Assembly (NCBI GenBank): GCA_026120035.1
Contig: JALRME010000009.1
Coordinates: 186,001-250,000 of the forward strand
Source: Coleophoma eucalyptorum
Lineage: Eukaryota; Ascomycota; Leotiomycetes; Helotiales; Dermateaceae
DNA: 64,000 nt
Direction of reading: 5' to 3'
Below the pieces are notes generated by a model. It was given only the letters and a program-made list of their open reading frames with translations, was not told the origin of the DNA and searched no databases. Below, piece by piece: positions 34,306-47,497 of the stretch (the first letter of the stretch is position 1; each line of letters starts with the position of its first letter). The position numbers were made by a program, and so were the translations under genes.

Positions 34306-35645
34306 ATGGCACCATCCCTCCTCTCCCCAAACAAGCCAATAGTCCTACATATAGGTGACCCCGTAAGATGGAACCTAAATCAATTCTCCGAATTCTCGCA
34401 AGACTTCACCATCGTCCAGCCATCCCTCTCCGAGCGGCAGAGACCCGAATTCATGAAAGCGTTGCAGGAGAAACGATGGGGTGATTTCGCTGCCATTTTC
34501 AGGCCCTTTTGGAATACTGGCGGTGAGATGGGTAGATGGGATCGAGAGTTGATTCCTCTTGTGCCTGAGTCTTGCAGGGTATTTGCTGCTGCTGGAGCGG
34601 GTTTTGATTGGGCAGATGTGGATTTGTTGGCGGAGCGTGGTAAGGTTTTTTGTTCCACATGTATCCTGAAGTACCGGTCGGAGGGTCCAAAACTGATGTT
34701 GCGATAGGTATCATATATTGTAACAGGCAAGTAAACATGGGCCTGGGCTCCAAATCTCAGGGTCTAATTCCTCTCGCTCCATAGTGCAGCAGCAGCATCC
34801 GAGTCCGTAGCAGACTTTGCCCTCTTCCTGATGCTAGCAACATTCCGACATCTGAATTGGTAATTCGCTCTGTTCTCAATTGTAATCTCTCTCTGTTCAC
34901 AATACCCCCTATTTCCATCTCTCTTAACCAGACCATCATTATAGGTGCACAACCTCTGCACGCAGCACTGTCTCAGCATTCAAAGAGTGCCACGTGAACG
35001 CACCCGCGCTCTCGCGCAACCCCCGAAACCACACACTTGGTATCATTGGGCTAGGTGCCATCGGGCAGCTAATTGCCCAAAAAGCCCATCTCGCCTTCGG
35101 CATGCGAATCCGCTATTTCGACATCGTGCGGAAATCTGAGGATGTTGAGGAAGCGCTCTCTGCAATTTTTGACGCCGACTTGGACGCCATGCTGAAGGAT
35201 TGCGACTGCGTCGTCTTGGCTACACCTGCGAGTCCAAATGGGAAGAAGATTATCGATGCTAAGCGTTTGAGAAATTTCAAGAGCGGAAGCAGGTTTGTGA
35301 ATATTGCACGTGGTGTGCTTGTTGATGAGGAGGCGTTAGCTGACGCTCTTGACGAGGGACGACTGTGTGCTGTCGCATTGGACGTACACGAGCATGAGCC
35401 GGTTCCCAATGAGCGTTTGAAGGCAATGCGAAATGTCACGCTTACCACGCATAATGCTGGCGGGACATTGGAGACGTGAGTTTTCCTTCTCCTTGTGATC
35501 TGATAGATCTATTTTTGTTATTTGCATACTGAAGCGGAGCAGGCACATCGGCTTCGAATCTTGGGCAATGAAGAACATAGACGCCGTCTTGAAGGGCAGA
35601 GAGCCTCTGACTCCTGTTAATCTTCATCTCTTTCCATCGAAGTAA
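34306..35645 (+). CDS. D-isomer-specific 2-hydroxyacid dehydrogenase (glyoxylate/hydroxypyruvate reductase-like)
   Basis: Five exons, 34306-34639, 34708-34726, 34785-34859, 34945-35475 and 35543-35645, encode 353 residues. Exon 2 is only 19 bases, and the intron after it (34727-34784) has a GC donor (AG/GCAAGT). Only this solution keeps ERGIIYCNSAAAASESVADF in frame. The NAD(P) fold reads HTLGIIGLGAIGQLIA. Catalytic Arg is in NIARGVLVDE, Glu in DVHEHEP and His in TTHNAGG. It reduces 2-oxoacids such as glyoxylate or hydroxypyruvate to D-2-hydroxyacids. No targeting signal is evident. Confidence 0.92.
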
Positions 35646-35911
35646 GTCAGAAAGGAATTGCAACTTCAGAATTTGGACAAGGCTTGTTCTGTCCAAAAGT
35701 AACAGGTCTGGAATACCACAAGCAAAGCCAAGGCACGCAAATGACGCGTGCTTTAATCCTGACAATTAAGAACATCCTCATATCATCATAATTTCTGGCC
35801 AGGCAAGAATACGTATCCACCCCATGTCATGTATAAACATCCAAACCATCTCGTTTCATCCCGCCACAGAAGAAAAAGTTAAGCGAGCCTACCCTTTTAC
35901 TTCCCCCTCCT
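35646..35911. other. Convergent spacer
   Basis: 266 bases separate the stop codons of two convergent genes. Nothing was recognised. Confidence 0.5.
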
Positions 35912-37114
35912 TCAATCCTGCCAAGGGAAAACAACTAACTTCTGTCCACTAACCTCTCCACGATCCAACATCTCAATTCCCTTTTCTACTTTGTCCAATC
36001 CCCCCAGCACCAATGGTGGGACACCCTTCGACCAACCTTCCTTCAACCCTCTTTCCAAGTACCCTCCTCTACCTAGTATCCATTTCACCAGCTCCAGATT
36101 CTCCTCAGCAGCCGAGCGGAAAAGAAGCATCTTCGGCGTCACATTGGGAGGAATTGTGACAGAAGAGGCGAACATGGAAGGGGGTAAGAGATTTAGAACT
36201 GCAATATCTTGATCGGGCGAGGTGGTCTGCGAGATGACCTCCACCAGTGGCGCCATGGACGCGGGGAGGGAGATAGTATCGAACCAATACTTCGGAAGAC
36301 CACTCTCCTCCAACGTCTTCACAATATCCGCCACGAGGTCTGCCTCCGGACGCTTATAATCAAAGACAAAGTCCGCACTCAGGGATTTCACAAGGTCAAA
36401 ATTATGTAGCGAGCAGGTGGTGAAGACGGTGAGGCCGGCTCGCTTGGCATAGCTAATGGCAAGGGAGCCCATTGCGGAGCTGCCGCCCCAGATGAAGATC
36501 GAGTCCTTTGTATCGAGAGCGGGATCGGATGGGTTGGTGGGCCGAGGAATGTTCAGTGCTCCGGCGGCATAGAGTGCTGCGAGGGGGGTTTGGGAGGCGG
36601 AGGCGCAGGCCACCTCGAAAGGGAGGGAGGAGGGGATCTATTTTGGCGAGGAATCGCCAGTCAGTCATTTGCACATGCTATCCCCATCTCTTCCTCCCAA
36701 GAGAAAGAAGAAGAAAATAAAAATAAAACTCACAACCACGACCTCCCTCTCCAACACAATACCAAACCTCTGAACCCCACCCCACCGCTCTTCACCGGCC
36801 TTAACAAAAATACTCGTCGAAGCCACCACGCGATCTCCCTCCTTGACCTTCTCCACGCCCTCCCCAACAGCCTCGACAAAGCCGGCGACAGGCGAGCCCA
36901 AGATGGTCGGGTACGCCAGGTTGAAGATGGCGTGTTTAGCGAGCTTCGCGTCCGCGGGCTGCAGGGCGCAAGCATGGATCTTGACCAGCACCTCGCCCGC
37001 GGAAGGGACGCGCAGCGGTGCGGCGCGGACGCTGATGGGGCCTTTGGCGGATGTGAGGTAGGCGGCGAGGTTTGGGGAAGGGGCGTCGGACGTAGTGGCG
37101 GTAGTGGTCGACAT
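35912..37114 (-). CDS. MDR-superfamily oxidoreductase (enoyl-reductase-like, CipB/TOXD type)
   Basis: Two exons, 37114-36734 and 36637-35912, encode 368 residues from the ATG at 37114, which has a good context (A at -3). The GroES-like N-terminal domain has SAGEVLVKIHACALQPADAKL and LGSPVAGFVEAVGEGV. The Rossmann part has IFIWGGSSAMGSLAISYAKRAG. The structural and catalytic zinc cysteines of true alcohol dehydrogenases are absent, so a zinc-free NADPH enoyl or quinone reductase is likely. An in-frame upstream ATG at 37246 would add 44 residues that are Arg-rich and contain no Asp or Glu, a good mitochondrial presequence, although its start context is weak. Two forms with different locations are possible. 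Confidence 0.85.
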
Positions 37115-38425
37115 GTTGCGTGCAAAAGCTACGGGCCGTGGGTGGAATTGGTATTGCAGCGATGCGATGCGCAGCAAAGACGAGTGGCAGTTATAGGTTG
37201 CTTTCGGTCTCAGTGTTGAGATTGGCTTTGCTAGAGCCCTCTGCATAAGCTCTGTCTTTTAGCTTTTTTGAGTGTCGTTCCCCCTTAGTAGCTTGAACTC
37301 CATCCATCCCAAGGGAATCTATCAGTCTCTTTATAGTAGGTCTTACTCTCTCTGAAGTAGGTACTATACTATACTATACCCACATTTACCTACCACTAAG
37401 CACTAACCACATCCTACACCACCCGGATCAAGCATTGTCTTGATTTCCAAGCGTAACAGCGTCTCCGCCCACCATGGATGTATCCCAAAGCTAACGATGA
37501 GGTTCACGGAAGCCAGCCGAGTCCACTGCCCAAGCCACCAAAATCTGACAGCCTTCCCCCGCCCATTCTCCCACCAATCAACAGCTAGCGCTCCATCACC
37601 CTGATGGGATCCAGAGCAGATACACAAGGCGGGAACTAGTTTGGTGTTTAGCTTAGCTTATTAGTACAGTGGCACAGTAGCAAGCGTCCTTAATCTGACC
37701 TTATTGTAAACGACGCGGCCAATCCTCTTTCTCGGCCGATATGTCTGAACGAGGATCAAAGCCAGTCAACTACTTTGGTGCCCTCGACGAGACAGTTTCC
37801 GTCCGAAAGGGTTGAGTATGGCAAAAGATTTGAAGCGTGCAAACCATTGCACTGATCTGGACATGGACCTTAGCCACGACAGCTCTCCGCGGCTGTGCGA
37901 AACTCTCCGCCCAGAGTAAAGCCGCCGAGCTGCCTACCCACACCTACCTCAAGGCGTAAGGCTAGGCGAGACAGCTTGAGATCGAAAATCTTATCAGAAA
38001 GCAGAACTCGATCACTAGTTTGGTAGCCCTCCTTTATCAGTTAGAGCGTGAACCATCAAGACTTAACGTTTGTAAAGAGTACGAATATAGCTAGCTACCT
38101 ACTCTCTGTAGCAATGACGTCTATAGAACATTCGACCTAGATATGCAAAGCCATGGGGCAGCCAAAAAAGGAGTTGAAATTGACAGGTAATAGCAAACAG
38201 ACAGAAGCAAGAAAGCAAAACACTGTAAGAATACACCCCTAGCCTACAGTCCAGCCCGGGTCCAAACCCCACAGAACGCCTTATATGTGCCCCGGCCGAA
38301 ATGCAGGAATGCTCGATGCCAACGCCAATCACTTCTCTCCAGCTTTCATGATGCCTCCAGTGAAAAACGTGCAAACGGCATAATTACAATCGAATACCAA
38401 ACAAAGAAATCTGCACCCGCCTAAA
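37115..38425. other. Promoter of the MDR gene and 3' flank of KDM5, no gene seen
   Basis: Apart from the possible N-terminal extension up to 37246, no coding region is supported. A short ACTAT tandem repeat occurs near 37363-37379. The region 38050-38425 is the 3' side of the KDM5 gene. Confidence 0.45.
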
Positions 38426-41400
38426 TCACGGTCCATTATCATCAAAAAATAATGCCATATCATCGTCGTCAGCTCGCTCGGCATTTTCGGATTCCGCTTG
38501 ATCCACATCCTGAGAATCCATGCTTGGCTTCCACATTGATGGCGACGTCTTCTTCTCAATCATCCTGTCGAAATCTTGACTCCCCCCCGGACCTGCAGAG
38601 CTTCCTAAAGCAGGATCCAGGCTCGGGTCAACCAGTGATGACCCCCGAGCTTCGCTACCCATGACGAATGCTCCATTCAGACCAGGACTGGTGAGAGTTC
38701 CTCGGCCGAGAGGCTGATCCAAACGGCCGTCCATTGGTGAGAAGCTACTCTCCTTGAAAATAGCTGGTCTGGTAGCGGTTTCAGGAAATCCTGCATTCGA
38801 AATTGTGGCCCCAACCGTTCCAGCTACATTGTGTAAATATGCATGTGGTGCAAATGCTGGACTTGTGCTTTGTGGGCTCGAGCTAGACATGCTGAACTGT
38901 GGCTCATGACTCGGTGGGAAACTGAAAGATGGATGCGGAGGGTGGCCGTGGGCGGAAAAGTTTTGAGAAGTAGGTGTTCCTGTATCGGAGCGAGCTGTCT
39001 GTTCACGAGGCTGAAGTGGTTGAGGCTGTGCAGATGAGGAAGATTCGGAGGGTCTGCGCTTTAGACTAAAGTAATGAGCTTTTGTGCGCAGCGGTGCCGG
39101 TAAGTCATTTGGATCTTCCACTCCGTGGGCTGCCATCAGTTTCTGGAGCTTCGTAGGTCGAGGTTTCCTTGTTGACTTTGATGCCTCGAGAATTGGTGGT
39201 GGCTCAGGTGCTACAGGCGACCATTTATGAAGTTCTTGTCTGAAGAAGTTGGTCTCGTACGCTAGTAGAATTTCTGCACCTTCGATCTTTCGAAGATAGA
39301 ATCTCTGGGTTTCGGATTCGTCCGCCGTTGCCATGACAGGGTTGCAAAACGGTGCAACATGAGCGCGGAAATTTTGAGCTTGGTCAATGATTTGTGCCAA
39401 GAGGTCTTCTTCATCAGGTTGAAAGGGTAGATTTTGAATCTCATCCTGCCACGCCTGCAAATCTTCCAGTTTTGGTCGAGCGGCATCACGAGGTATTCGA
39501 ATTCGCCAGTCGCAAATTGGACAGGTGTACTTCTCTTCTTCCTTGACCTTGCCTCGAGCAATCTTCAGACATTTACCATGATACCTAAGATCGTTAGCAT
39601 TTGCAAAAAAAAAATCTCGGGGTCACTACCATTCGTGACATAGCTCGCACTCTATCATCATACCGGCTTCGATACGTCGGCAAATGCAAAAGACTTCTCT
39701 GAAGCGCGGGTCTTCCCAGCTGTGCAACTTTGAGTCAGATCCAGGAGCCTCAGGTGTCTGTTCTCTCGAAGCAGGCTCAGCAGGGAGGCGTGGCTTGTCA
39801 TGATGCACCTCGAAGCAATCTGTATTGCGCTCCAGGACATACTCCATATGCGTCTTTAGGATATGCAGTGGGGCATTAGCTTTACCGAAAAGCTTTTTCC
39901 CTTTTCGCATCCAATCCTCGTGTCGCTTTTGTTCTTTCTCGAGGTCGAGTGTACCATTTGGCTTACTATTAAGCTCTGTCAAGCGTTCCATGGTCTCACG
40001 AACATCAGAATATTTGGGTCGCTCGTTATAATCCTCCTTCCGGCTCCCTTCTACCAGGGATATGATCTGCCGGTGTGCTTCCCGTTGCTTATTTAGGATC
40101 TGATCGACTGCAGCCAACGTTGAGGACGAAACGGGCAAGGAGTTTGCTTGTGCTTGGTTCGATAAAGCTTCCAGTTGTGGATAATGAACCATTTCAGCAC
40201 CCATGAGCTCTTTCGCCTTGACTTCCCAGGACATTCCTGCCGCTTTCTGTTCCTTGTAATAGTTTAAGAAATCGTTATACTCCGGAATTTCAAGCTTCAC
40301 ACCTTCTTCAATCAGCTCAGCAACCTCATCAAGCGTGAGAAATTTGCCGCGATTCTCCCGAGCTCGATCATTCCACTTCATCTGTTGTAGAATCTTATCA
40401 AGCTTTTCAATCTCGGGCATATCTACGTTAAATCCTCTGCCTATTTCAAGTAGTTCTTCAAACTCGGTAGTCGTCCGGAGAACTACATTTTCAATAGCTT
40501 TTGCTGCATCGCGCTGGAATGTCTCGATTGCATCGGCTCGTTCGCGAAGTTGTGTGATTTCTGGGCAATCAAAGCCGATCTTGTCTGCCTCCTTCAAAAG
40601 TTTGATAACGTTCTCAACTTTGCGATGTTCGCGTTCCTTCTCTTCCATCTCCGCGGCCTTGCTTCCCTTGCGCCATGCCTTTTCGTTCTTTCTACGGTTC
40701 TGCTGCTTCCGGACGATGTAGTTTGTCGCTTCGTCCACCCATTCGTTACAGCGTTCAACAAAAGATTTGAGCACAGGAAGTGATGGTAGATCATATGGGA
40801 TGCGCTCGCCTTCGTTTAAAATCGTTCTCAGAGTTTTTAATGCTGGCGTGGCTTCGTCTTCGAGGGTCTTTTCTACCTTCAGCTCCCACTGTTCTGGTAG
40901 ACTGGCTTTCTCTGCCACTTTCTGGTAGATTGATGACATTGCCTCGTCAGTTCGACGATAGTGAAGGGCATGATTCTTTCCAGAATATCGCTGATCCTCG
41001 GACATTGTACAACATTCGTGATTGCCAGCATGAAGAAGACACATGACCTTTCCACTTGTTTCGCACCTATACCTAGCCAGATAAGCGTATGCCTTGCAGT
41101 AAAAGCAGGTATATTCGTCCTCAGGAACATCCGTCTCATCGACGCTAAATTTGAGGTTGCATCGAGGTCCAGCACCTTCGATTGTGTCAGTAATTACACA
41201 AGGGAGGTTTTGATCGCCTTCTTTGTGGGCATGTTCTCTGTGCTTATCGATCAAAGCCTTCCTCTGAGCTAACTCGCGATCCTTCATCCTTTCGAGCGCA
41301 GGAGCCAGCCACTTCGCAGTCTGTATGGTAAAACCGCCAGTAGCGGAGCCTTCCGCAGCTGTCCATAGGAGTTCATCGTGAGAAAAGCACGGCTGGCGTC

Positions 41401-44015
41401 TGAATTGCTGCAGTCTTTCAACACCCGCATCGCCAAAAGGCTCCCAATCTCTAGGCGCGAAATTTACGGCTTCGTTGAAATTAAATCCGTGGTTGAATCC
41501 TGCATGGTAAGCCTGTGGGAAAGTTATGACAAATTGGCCAGCTCTTTGATCAAGAGCGTAGATCTTGACGTCGGCCTTTTTCAGATCTTCAGGTGTCGAT
41601 AATGTCACCAATTGGAAGAGGAGATCCGGCTGCGTCTCGAACAATTCGGGAACGGTCTCTCGCATAGCTGTCTCAAACTTCTCTGCATCTGCACCAGGAA
41701 CGCCATACCAGGTTTTGGTGGCTCCAAAGTGTTGATAATTGGCCGAGTAGGCATAATGATCCTCGTTGTGCCAGCAGAATGTAGAAAAGACCATTCCAAC
41801 ATAAAGCCAAGGCACGGTCATTCCCGATATCTCGCGCTTGACATGCTTGAAAAGAGATTCTCCGTGCAGTGGCATGATGTTCAGGTTCCATGGATGTGTT
41901 GCATATGGATCCTGGGGGTTCTGTTCAATAGTTGGAAAGCCACTACCGTGTGTCGTCGAATGGATATCCGCACCGTACTCAACTTCTACAGTCTCCTCGA
42001 TACTTGATACAAGTCGCCAGAACTCTCTCTCAACATCATCCTCTGTGACAGGCCGAGGACAGTTGAGAACGGGATCAAATGGCATCTTGTTCCTGAAGTA
42101 TCCCTCCTTGAAATCTGCAGCCTTATCTTGAAACTGCTTTAGTGAGTAAATTCCACCATCATCAAAACCAAACTGGCCGTCCCCAACAAGACATCGGGGA
42201 CAATACCAATCATGTTCTAGTTTGTGGTTGACCGGAGGATCAAGACAGTATCGGTGGTAGCCATATTCGCATCCATCGCAAATCAAGAACTTGTCCTTAT
42301 CATCTTTCTTCCCACAGGTTTCACATTTCTGCAAAGGGTGAGAATATGTCGCATATTTCAATTGTAGATTCACTTACCTCTCCAGGACCTGCTGATCCAT
42401 CCCCAGGTATCCTCGGAGCTTGTGGCCGGAAGAGCGTCATGTGAGATCCAGCAACCGTAGGCACAGTTTCTAAGAGGGGTTTAGTATTTGGGACGACTAT
42501 AAAAACATGCTCTACGCAAGTGATCCATCTACTGGTCTTCGAAAAACATACCTTTCTTTAGACGCTTGCTTCGTCGTCCTCCATTCTCGGCATCCTCGGG
42601 AGGTTGACTCGCGGTTCGAGAGTCCATACTTTCGTGACTCATTTGTCTCTTCAATATAGGGTTGGTTGTGAATCCATTGGCAGCTGAGGTTTGACTCAAA
42701 GCCGATGGTCGGTATTCGGGTGTATTCTTTGCTGAAGGTGTAGGACTATCGAATTGCCGTCGAGGGGGCGTGCCATTGAAGCTGCTTTCTTCCCGGTCTC
42801 TTCTATTTGCATTGACAGGAGTGAATACAGCTGGAGCAGCATTAACAGGCGTAAAACCACGTGCGTTAACGGCCGTGAAACCGCCAGTCACAGGCGGTGG
42901 TGGGGTTGCCTGAGGAGGAGGATCGAGATTTGGAAATTTTTTTATACTATTGCTCTCCTGTTCGTCCTTCATACGATCATTCAATGCATCCGAGGCACGG
43001 GCTGCTGGGGAATCCGCACGAAGATTTGATGGAGCGTGTTGCTGCGATTTTTTCATGGGCGAATTGGCAGGTGACGGTGTCAGAGGTCCCCCATATTCAA
43101 ACTCCAATTGTTGGTGTACTCCTGGCTTTGCCACTGCCAGGTATTGCTCGAATGGGTAGAGCCATCTTTGATACGAGTTCTTTAGTGACGTTGACAGAGA
43201 TGACATGATTTTTCCACTGTATCCCAAGTCTCGGCCAATTTCCGCCCATTTTTTCAGCTTACATACCTTCTCGAAGCCACCTCGAGCCTCGACCGACTTC
43301 TTGAGTTTGTATAGATCGAGAGGACGCTTATCGACGCTAGGAAATCGATTGAGATTCGTGCCGTGTTGTTTGTGGAACTTAACCAACTGATCCAGATATG
43401 CTAGGTTGGCTCTTGTTCCTGGGAAGACGTTAGGTTAGCCCTTCACGGAACAATTGCGAATTCTTACCTCCTTCGACCTGATTCAGTTCCTGTTTGCGTG
43501 TACGAAAATGAAAACGCTGCCAAATGTTAGCCATTATTTACTAAGCTTAGATGAATTCCTCGCAAGCTGGTCCCAAATCACAGGATAGCAGCATGTACCA
43601 GGTCAGACTAGGGTTGTCATACCTCAGTGTCGACCACGAAGTCGGGTTGCCAGGAGTCTGGTGGAATAACTTTACAGATTCCAAACTGTGACGCCTCGGG
43701 AGCAATCTTTTTTATATATTCGTATGGGTCCTTGAACTCTGCTTCGGTCGGTCTATAGGTGGGTGCCTCCAACAGGCCATGAGGTCGAATTCTCTTTGCC
43801 GACTCTCGGCTGGCTGTAGGTACTCCCCTCCTCTCCACGCTCCGCAGATCCATGGCTGGGGAGTGCAAAGCACTGAGAGGTTGCGGGGCCGAAGCAGGAT
43901 TGCCATTTGCAGTCGGTTTCGTTCTTGCAGAAGGAGTGCCGCTGTTGTGGCCACTGGCCGGCGAAGCTCGCATAGCTGGAGCAGTCGGCGCCATGCTCAT
44001 CGGTACTTGGACCAT
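38426..44015 (-). CDS. kdmB: JmjC histone H3K4 demethylase, KDM5 family (KdmB/Lid2-like)
   Basis: Six exons, 44015-43623, 43516-43468, 43418-42552, 42469-42378, 42328-39630 and 39584-38426, encode 1752 residues. Domains in order: JmjN (GLLEAPTYRPTEAEFKDPYE), ARID (about 150-235, with LGYSGKIMSSLSTSLKNSY), PHD1 (CETCGKKDDKDKFLICDGC from about 469), JmjC, a C5HC2 zinc finger, a PLU-1-like helical region and a C-terminal PHD whose CELCHEW is completed across intron 5. Iron ligands are H654-x-E656 (WHNED) and His near 742 (YHAGFNHG), so the enzyme should be active. It removes methyl groups from H3K4 using 2-oxoglutarate. In Aspergillus nidulans KdmB is needed for normal induction of secondary metabolites. 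A 4-codon upstream ORF precedes the start. Confidence 0.94.
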
Positions 44016-45371
44016 GATGGCAGATTCGGAGGGATGTAGGCTAGGATTGGTTTCGGGGCGAGGAATGGGTCGCAGGGTCGAAATCAATCAAATCGTAGAC
44101 ATCGAGGAGTGAGTCGCAATGGTCGACGGAAGAAAGAAGGTTGTCGAGATAGGTAGGTGCTCCCCTCCCCCAACACACCAGTCCCTTTCAACAAGAGTAT
44201 AAAAGCGCAATGCGAAGAAGTTTACTGCATAACGGCACAATCATGCAGACGGTTCTAAAGAGGATGGGTGTGCTGCAATGGCCAGATTTGGAGGGTAGAT
44301 AGGTGTCGCTGTGGTATATTTTGCAGCGGTTCGGGAGGCGCTGGTGTTCAGCAAGAAAGTGGTGGAGAAGGGACGATACGATTCAGTTGGGCGGAAGTAG
44401 AAGTGGAAGTAAGAAGTGGGTGCGGCGAGCGAGCTGGCGAAGCCTTGCACGACGGTGGTGCCGCGAGAGCAGAGCCAGAACTTCGGCTGCCTGAGCACAC
44501 CAGTGCCAGACTAGGTAAGGGAAAAGACAGGTCGAATGATCCAAAGCTTGCGCCAAGCACAACCTTACATAGACAATGGCTCTGGCGGCCTCGACAATCC
44601 AGGGTCCGGGCTGCCACAAGCCAGGAGACAGTGCAGGTACAAGAGCGTATTTCCCAATGCTCCTTCTCTCGCTCTTTCCCGTGGCCCATGCAGCGCAGGA
44701 CAAGTTGGCGACAATGGATTTGATATTGAGATATTGCATGGACCCAGAATCACTATCAGCCCCGTTTCTGGGCTTAGCGAGCCAATGAGGGCGTACTGAC
44801 GTCTGTCTTGATGTACAAAATGTATGTTTCCGTGCTAGGCCGGAAACATCAGTGGCCATGCTGGCCCTGTACCTTATTCTTGCCCTTTGAGCTTTTCTCG
44901 TTCTCTGCGCTCAGTCACATCCGTACCCAACCATGCCATGTCCATGTCCTGCAAATGCCGCCCACCCAGCTCGGCGAGTTACGCAGATCAGGTGATCGCG
45001 ATTCAGCTCCAACTTAGACTTCCGTACCCTACGGTACCTACATGCCTGACCTAGCCCATGGTAGACATGATCTGATAAGCTCCGTGGATTCGCTGTTCGC
45101 ATCGCGCCCTTGAGCCCTCATACTCTTCGAGCCCTCCTCTCGTTCCCGGGCTGACTCCTCCAGGCTCAGCTGAGCAAAACAAGAATCCTGGATGCAACCT
45201 GCCCGCGGTGCTTACTTCCCCGAGCAAGTTCGTCTGAATGGCCTTGGCTGCTTGACGCTTTAGCGCCACCGTTGATATTTCCCGGAAAAACGTGACGCGC
45301 CGGTTGATCACAGACTACGCCGTACCGCAACATCAGTTACTAACACTGCAGCTGCACCTCATCTTAATGTG
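44016..45371. promoter_or_regulatory. Divergent promoter between KDM5 and SLX1
   Basis: 1.36 kb lie between two outward-facing genes. A minimal upstream ORF (ATG, three more codons, TGA) occupies 44102-44088 on the KDM5 side. Frames at 44268-45311 overlap heavily on both strands and show no motif. Confidence 0.5.
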
Positions 45372-46733
45372 ATGCCTCTTGATCGCCCTATTCCAGCATT
45401 CTACTGCTGCTACCTCCTCCGCTCCACGGTTTCCAAGACCAACACTCTATATATTGGCTCCACCCCAAACCCAGGTGCGTCCACGCCTTTATTGCTCAGC
45501 GTGCAGCGAGCACTAACTGCAGCAGTAAGACGCCTTCGCCAACACAATGGCATTGCCAAGGGCGGTGCCGTCAAAACAAGCAAGAAGAGCCTCAGACCTT
45601 GGGAGATGACATGTATTGTTACAGGCTTCCCCAGTCAGATTGCTGCTCTCCAGTTCGAGTAAGTATGGTTTGGTCACGTGATATTTTGTTTAGTAGGCCT
45701 ACGGTCCACAGCTGTCCTCCGCTACCATGATCTTTTGGCTGATCATAGAAGATGGGCATGGCAGAATCCACACATCACCACTCATATACCGGCAGAATCC
45801 CGCATAAGCAATTCGACGCAGAAAAAGCTCTCTGGACGCCCTAAACGACCGCGACTCACTCTTACTTCTGGCCTGTCAAATCTGCACATCCTCTTACGCA
45901 TTCCTTCCTTCTCACGATGGCCGCTAGAGATTCGGTTCTTCGCTGAAGATGTCCATAAAGCATGGTTGAAATGGGACCGGAAGGTTACAGCTCCTATTCC
46001 TGCTACCATACCCATTATACCAGAATTTTCTCCTTCAAAAGATCCAGCCTCTGTTCAAGCTGGGAGAAGGCTGGATCATGGTTTAGAGACCATTGATGTT
46101 AACTACACCAACCAGAAATCACATGTAGAAAAAGGAAAGCAGATTGTCGATTTTGAACAAGAGGGCTCCTGTAGCATCTGCAGCGCAGCCCTCGAGCATG
46201 AGGAGGGGATGTACACCATTTGCCCAACACAAGAATGCAAAGCAGTCACTCATTTAACATGCTTAAGCAAGCACTTCCTAGCTAATGAAGACGATGACGC
46301 TATGGTACCAACCAGAGGGAGTTGCCCTAAATGCAAGGTAGAGATGCGATGGGTAGATGTTGTGAAAGAGCTCACGCTTCGGTTAAGAGGTCAAAAGGAG
46401 GTTGAAAAACTACTTAAGGCAAAGCGAATCCGGAAAAAGGACATTGCTGCATCACAAGCATTGATCAAAGGTTCGGACCAAGACGATGAAACGGAGTATG
46501 AAAAGCTGGAGGAGGAAATTCGACGTCTTCAAAAACTCAATCCTGAACTCGGAGACAGCTACCTCAACCTTGAAGTTTCTGATGACTCGGACACAGGCTC
46601 GATGGAGAGCAATGCTTCTCAGAAGCCATCGCTATCCAAACGGCCTTCAGCTACGCCCAAGAAACCAAGACCACCAGTTGTTGTAATCGAAGATAGTGAT
46701 TGGGACGATGCGGAGGTTCTTGATAGTTCATGA
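45372..46733 (+). CDS. SLX1: Structure-specific endonuclease subunit SLX1 (GIY-YIG + RING)
   Basis: Three exons, 45372-45474, 45526-45658 and 45752-46733, encode 405 residues. The GIY-YIG nuclease domain starts at once ([11 protein letters not shown], then [19 protein letters not shown], then [15 protein letters not shown]), with the catalytic Glu likely in LQFEWAWQ. A C4HC3-type RING follows ([32 protein letters not shown]). The acidic C-terminal tail suits binding to its partner. SLX1 with SLX4 cuts branched DNA such as flaps and Holliday junctions in the nucleus. Intron 1 (51 bases) is in frame without a stop, so retention would insert residues inside the nuclease motif. Confidence 0.95.
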
Positions 46734-47497
46734 GCATCAAGGTATTGGACATTGCTGGACAGAATAAATAGCAATTGAATAAAAGCATTTAACCATGGAT
46801 CTTGCATGGAACTCATGAAAATTCTCCGTTGTAAATGATGGGGTTTTCAAGAACCACACGTGATCTCGGCCTCGGTCTTAAACCCAACAAACGTCACCCA
46901 CTTATCTTCCTGGCTTCTCAGTAACAAATTTTCGTGCCATTCGGTATATATTTTTGCAAATAACTTCAACTGGCGCTCTTCAGAACGATAATCCCCTCAA
47001 TTCCACAAACGGCCCGACTTCCTCCCCATCTGGCCCTCTTCTCCGTGCTTCGGATCTCCGCAAAGTAGCCAAACCCCGCGTGGTGCCCCGCATCAATTAG
47101 AACGTGATCTGCAGGACTGGGTCATCGGTAAGCCGTCTTTTCTCCGCCCCTTCTGCTAACAAATACATTGCTAGGACGGTGAACAACATGGTCGTTGACC
47201 TCATAAGCCAAGATCAACTGCCGTACTTCCATTAGCTCAAACCTTGCAGGACCTTGGTCGCCGGTGTATTTTAACGGCAAATAACGGAAAACATCATAGT
47301 AGTGCCTAGGTACCTTGTTGAACTGCCATACCGTGGGAAGGATTCTTGAAGCTGGGTTCTTTGTAATGATTTGTAAATGAAGAGTGGATACTAGAGCATA
47401 GATAAACTAATGATATATAAACTCTTGGTTTCGCCCAGTGTTCGATGTTCGTAGTCGATTAAGGTCTAAGATACTTGGATTGCAATTCGCATTCATA
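46734..47497. other. Intergenic, promoter side of carboxylesterase
   Basis: This contains the 3' flank of SLX1 and the upstream region of the esterase gene. No gene, repeat or RNA was recognised. Confidence 0.45.

Noticed and set aside
36590..37219. 209-codon plus-strand frame opposite the MDR reductase
   Set aside because: It mirrors the coding exon on the other strand and crosses its intron; it has no family motif.
37363..37379. ACTAT tandem repeat as a telomere-like or attachment sequence
   Set aside because: It is only about three copies in a promoter region and does not resemble a known element.
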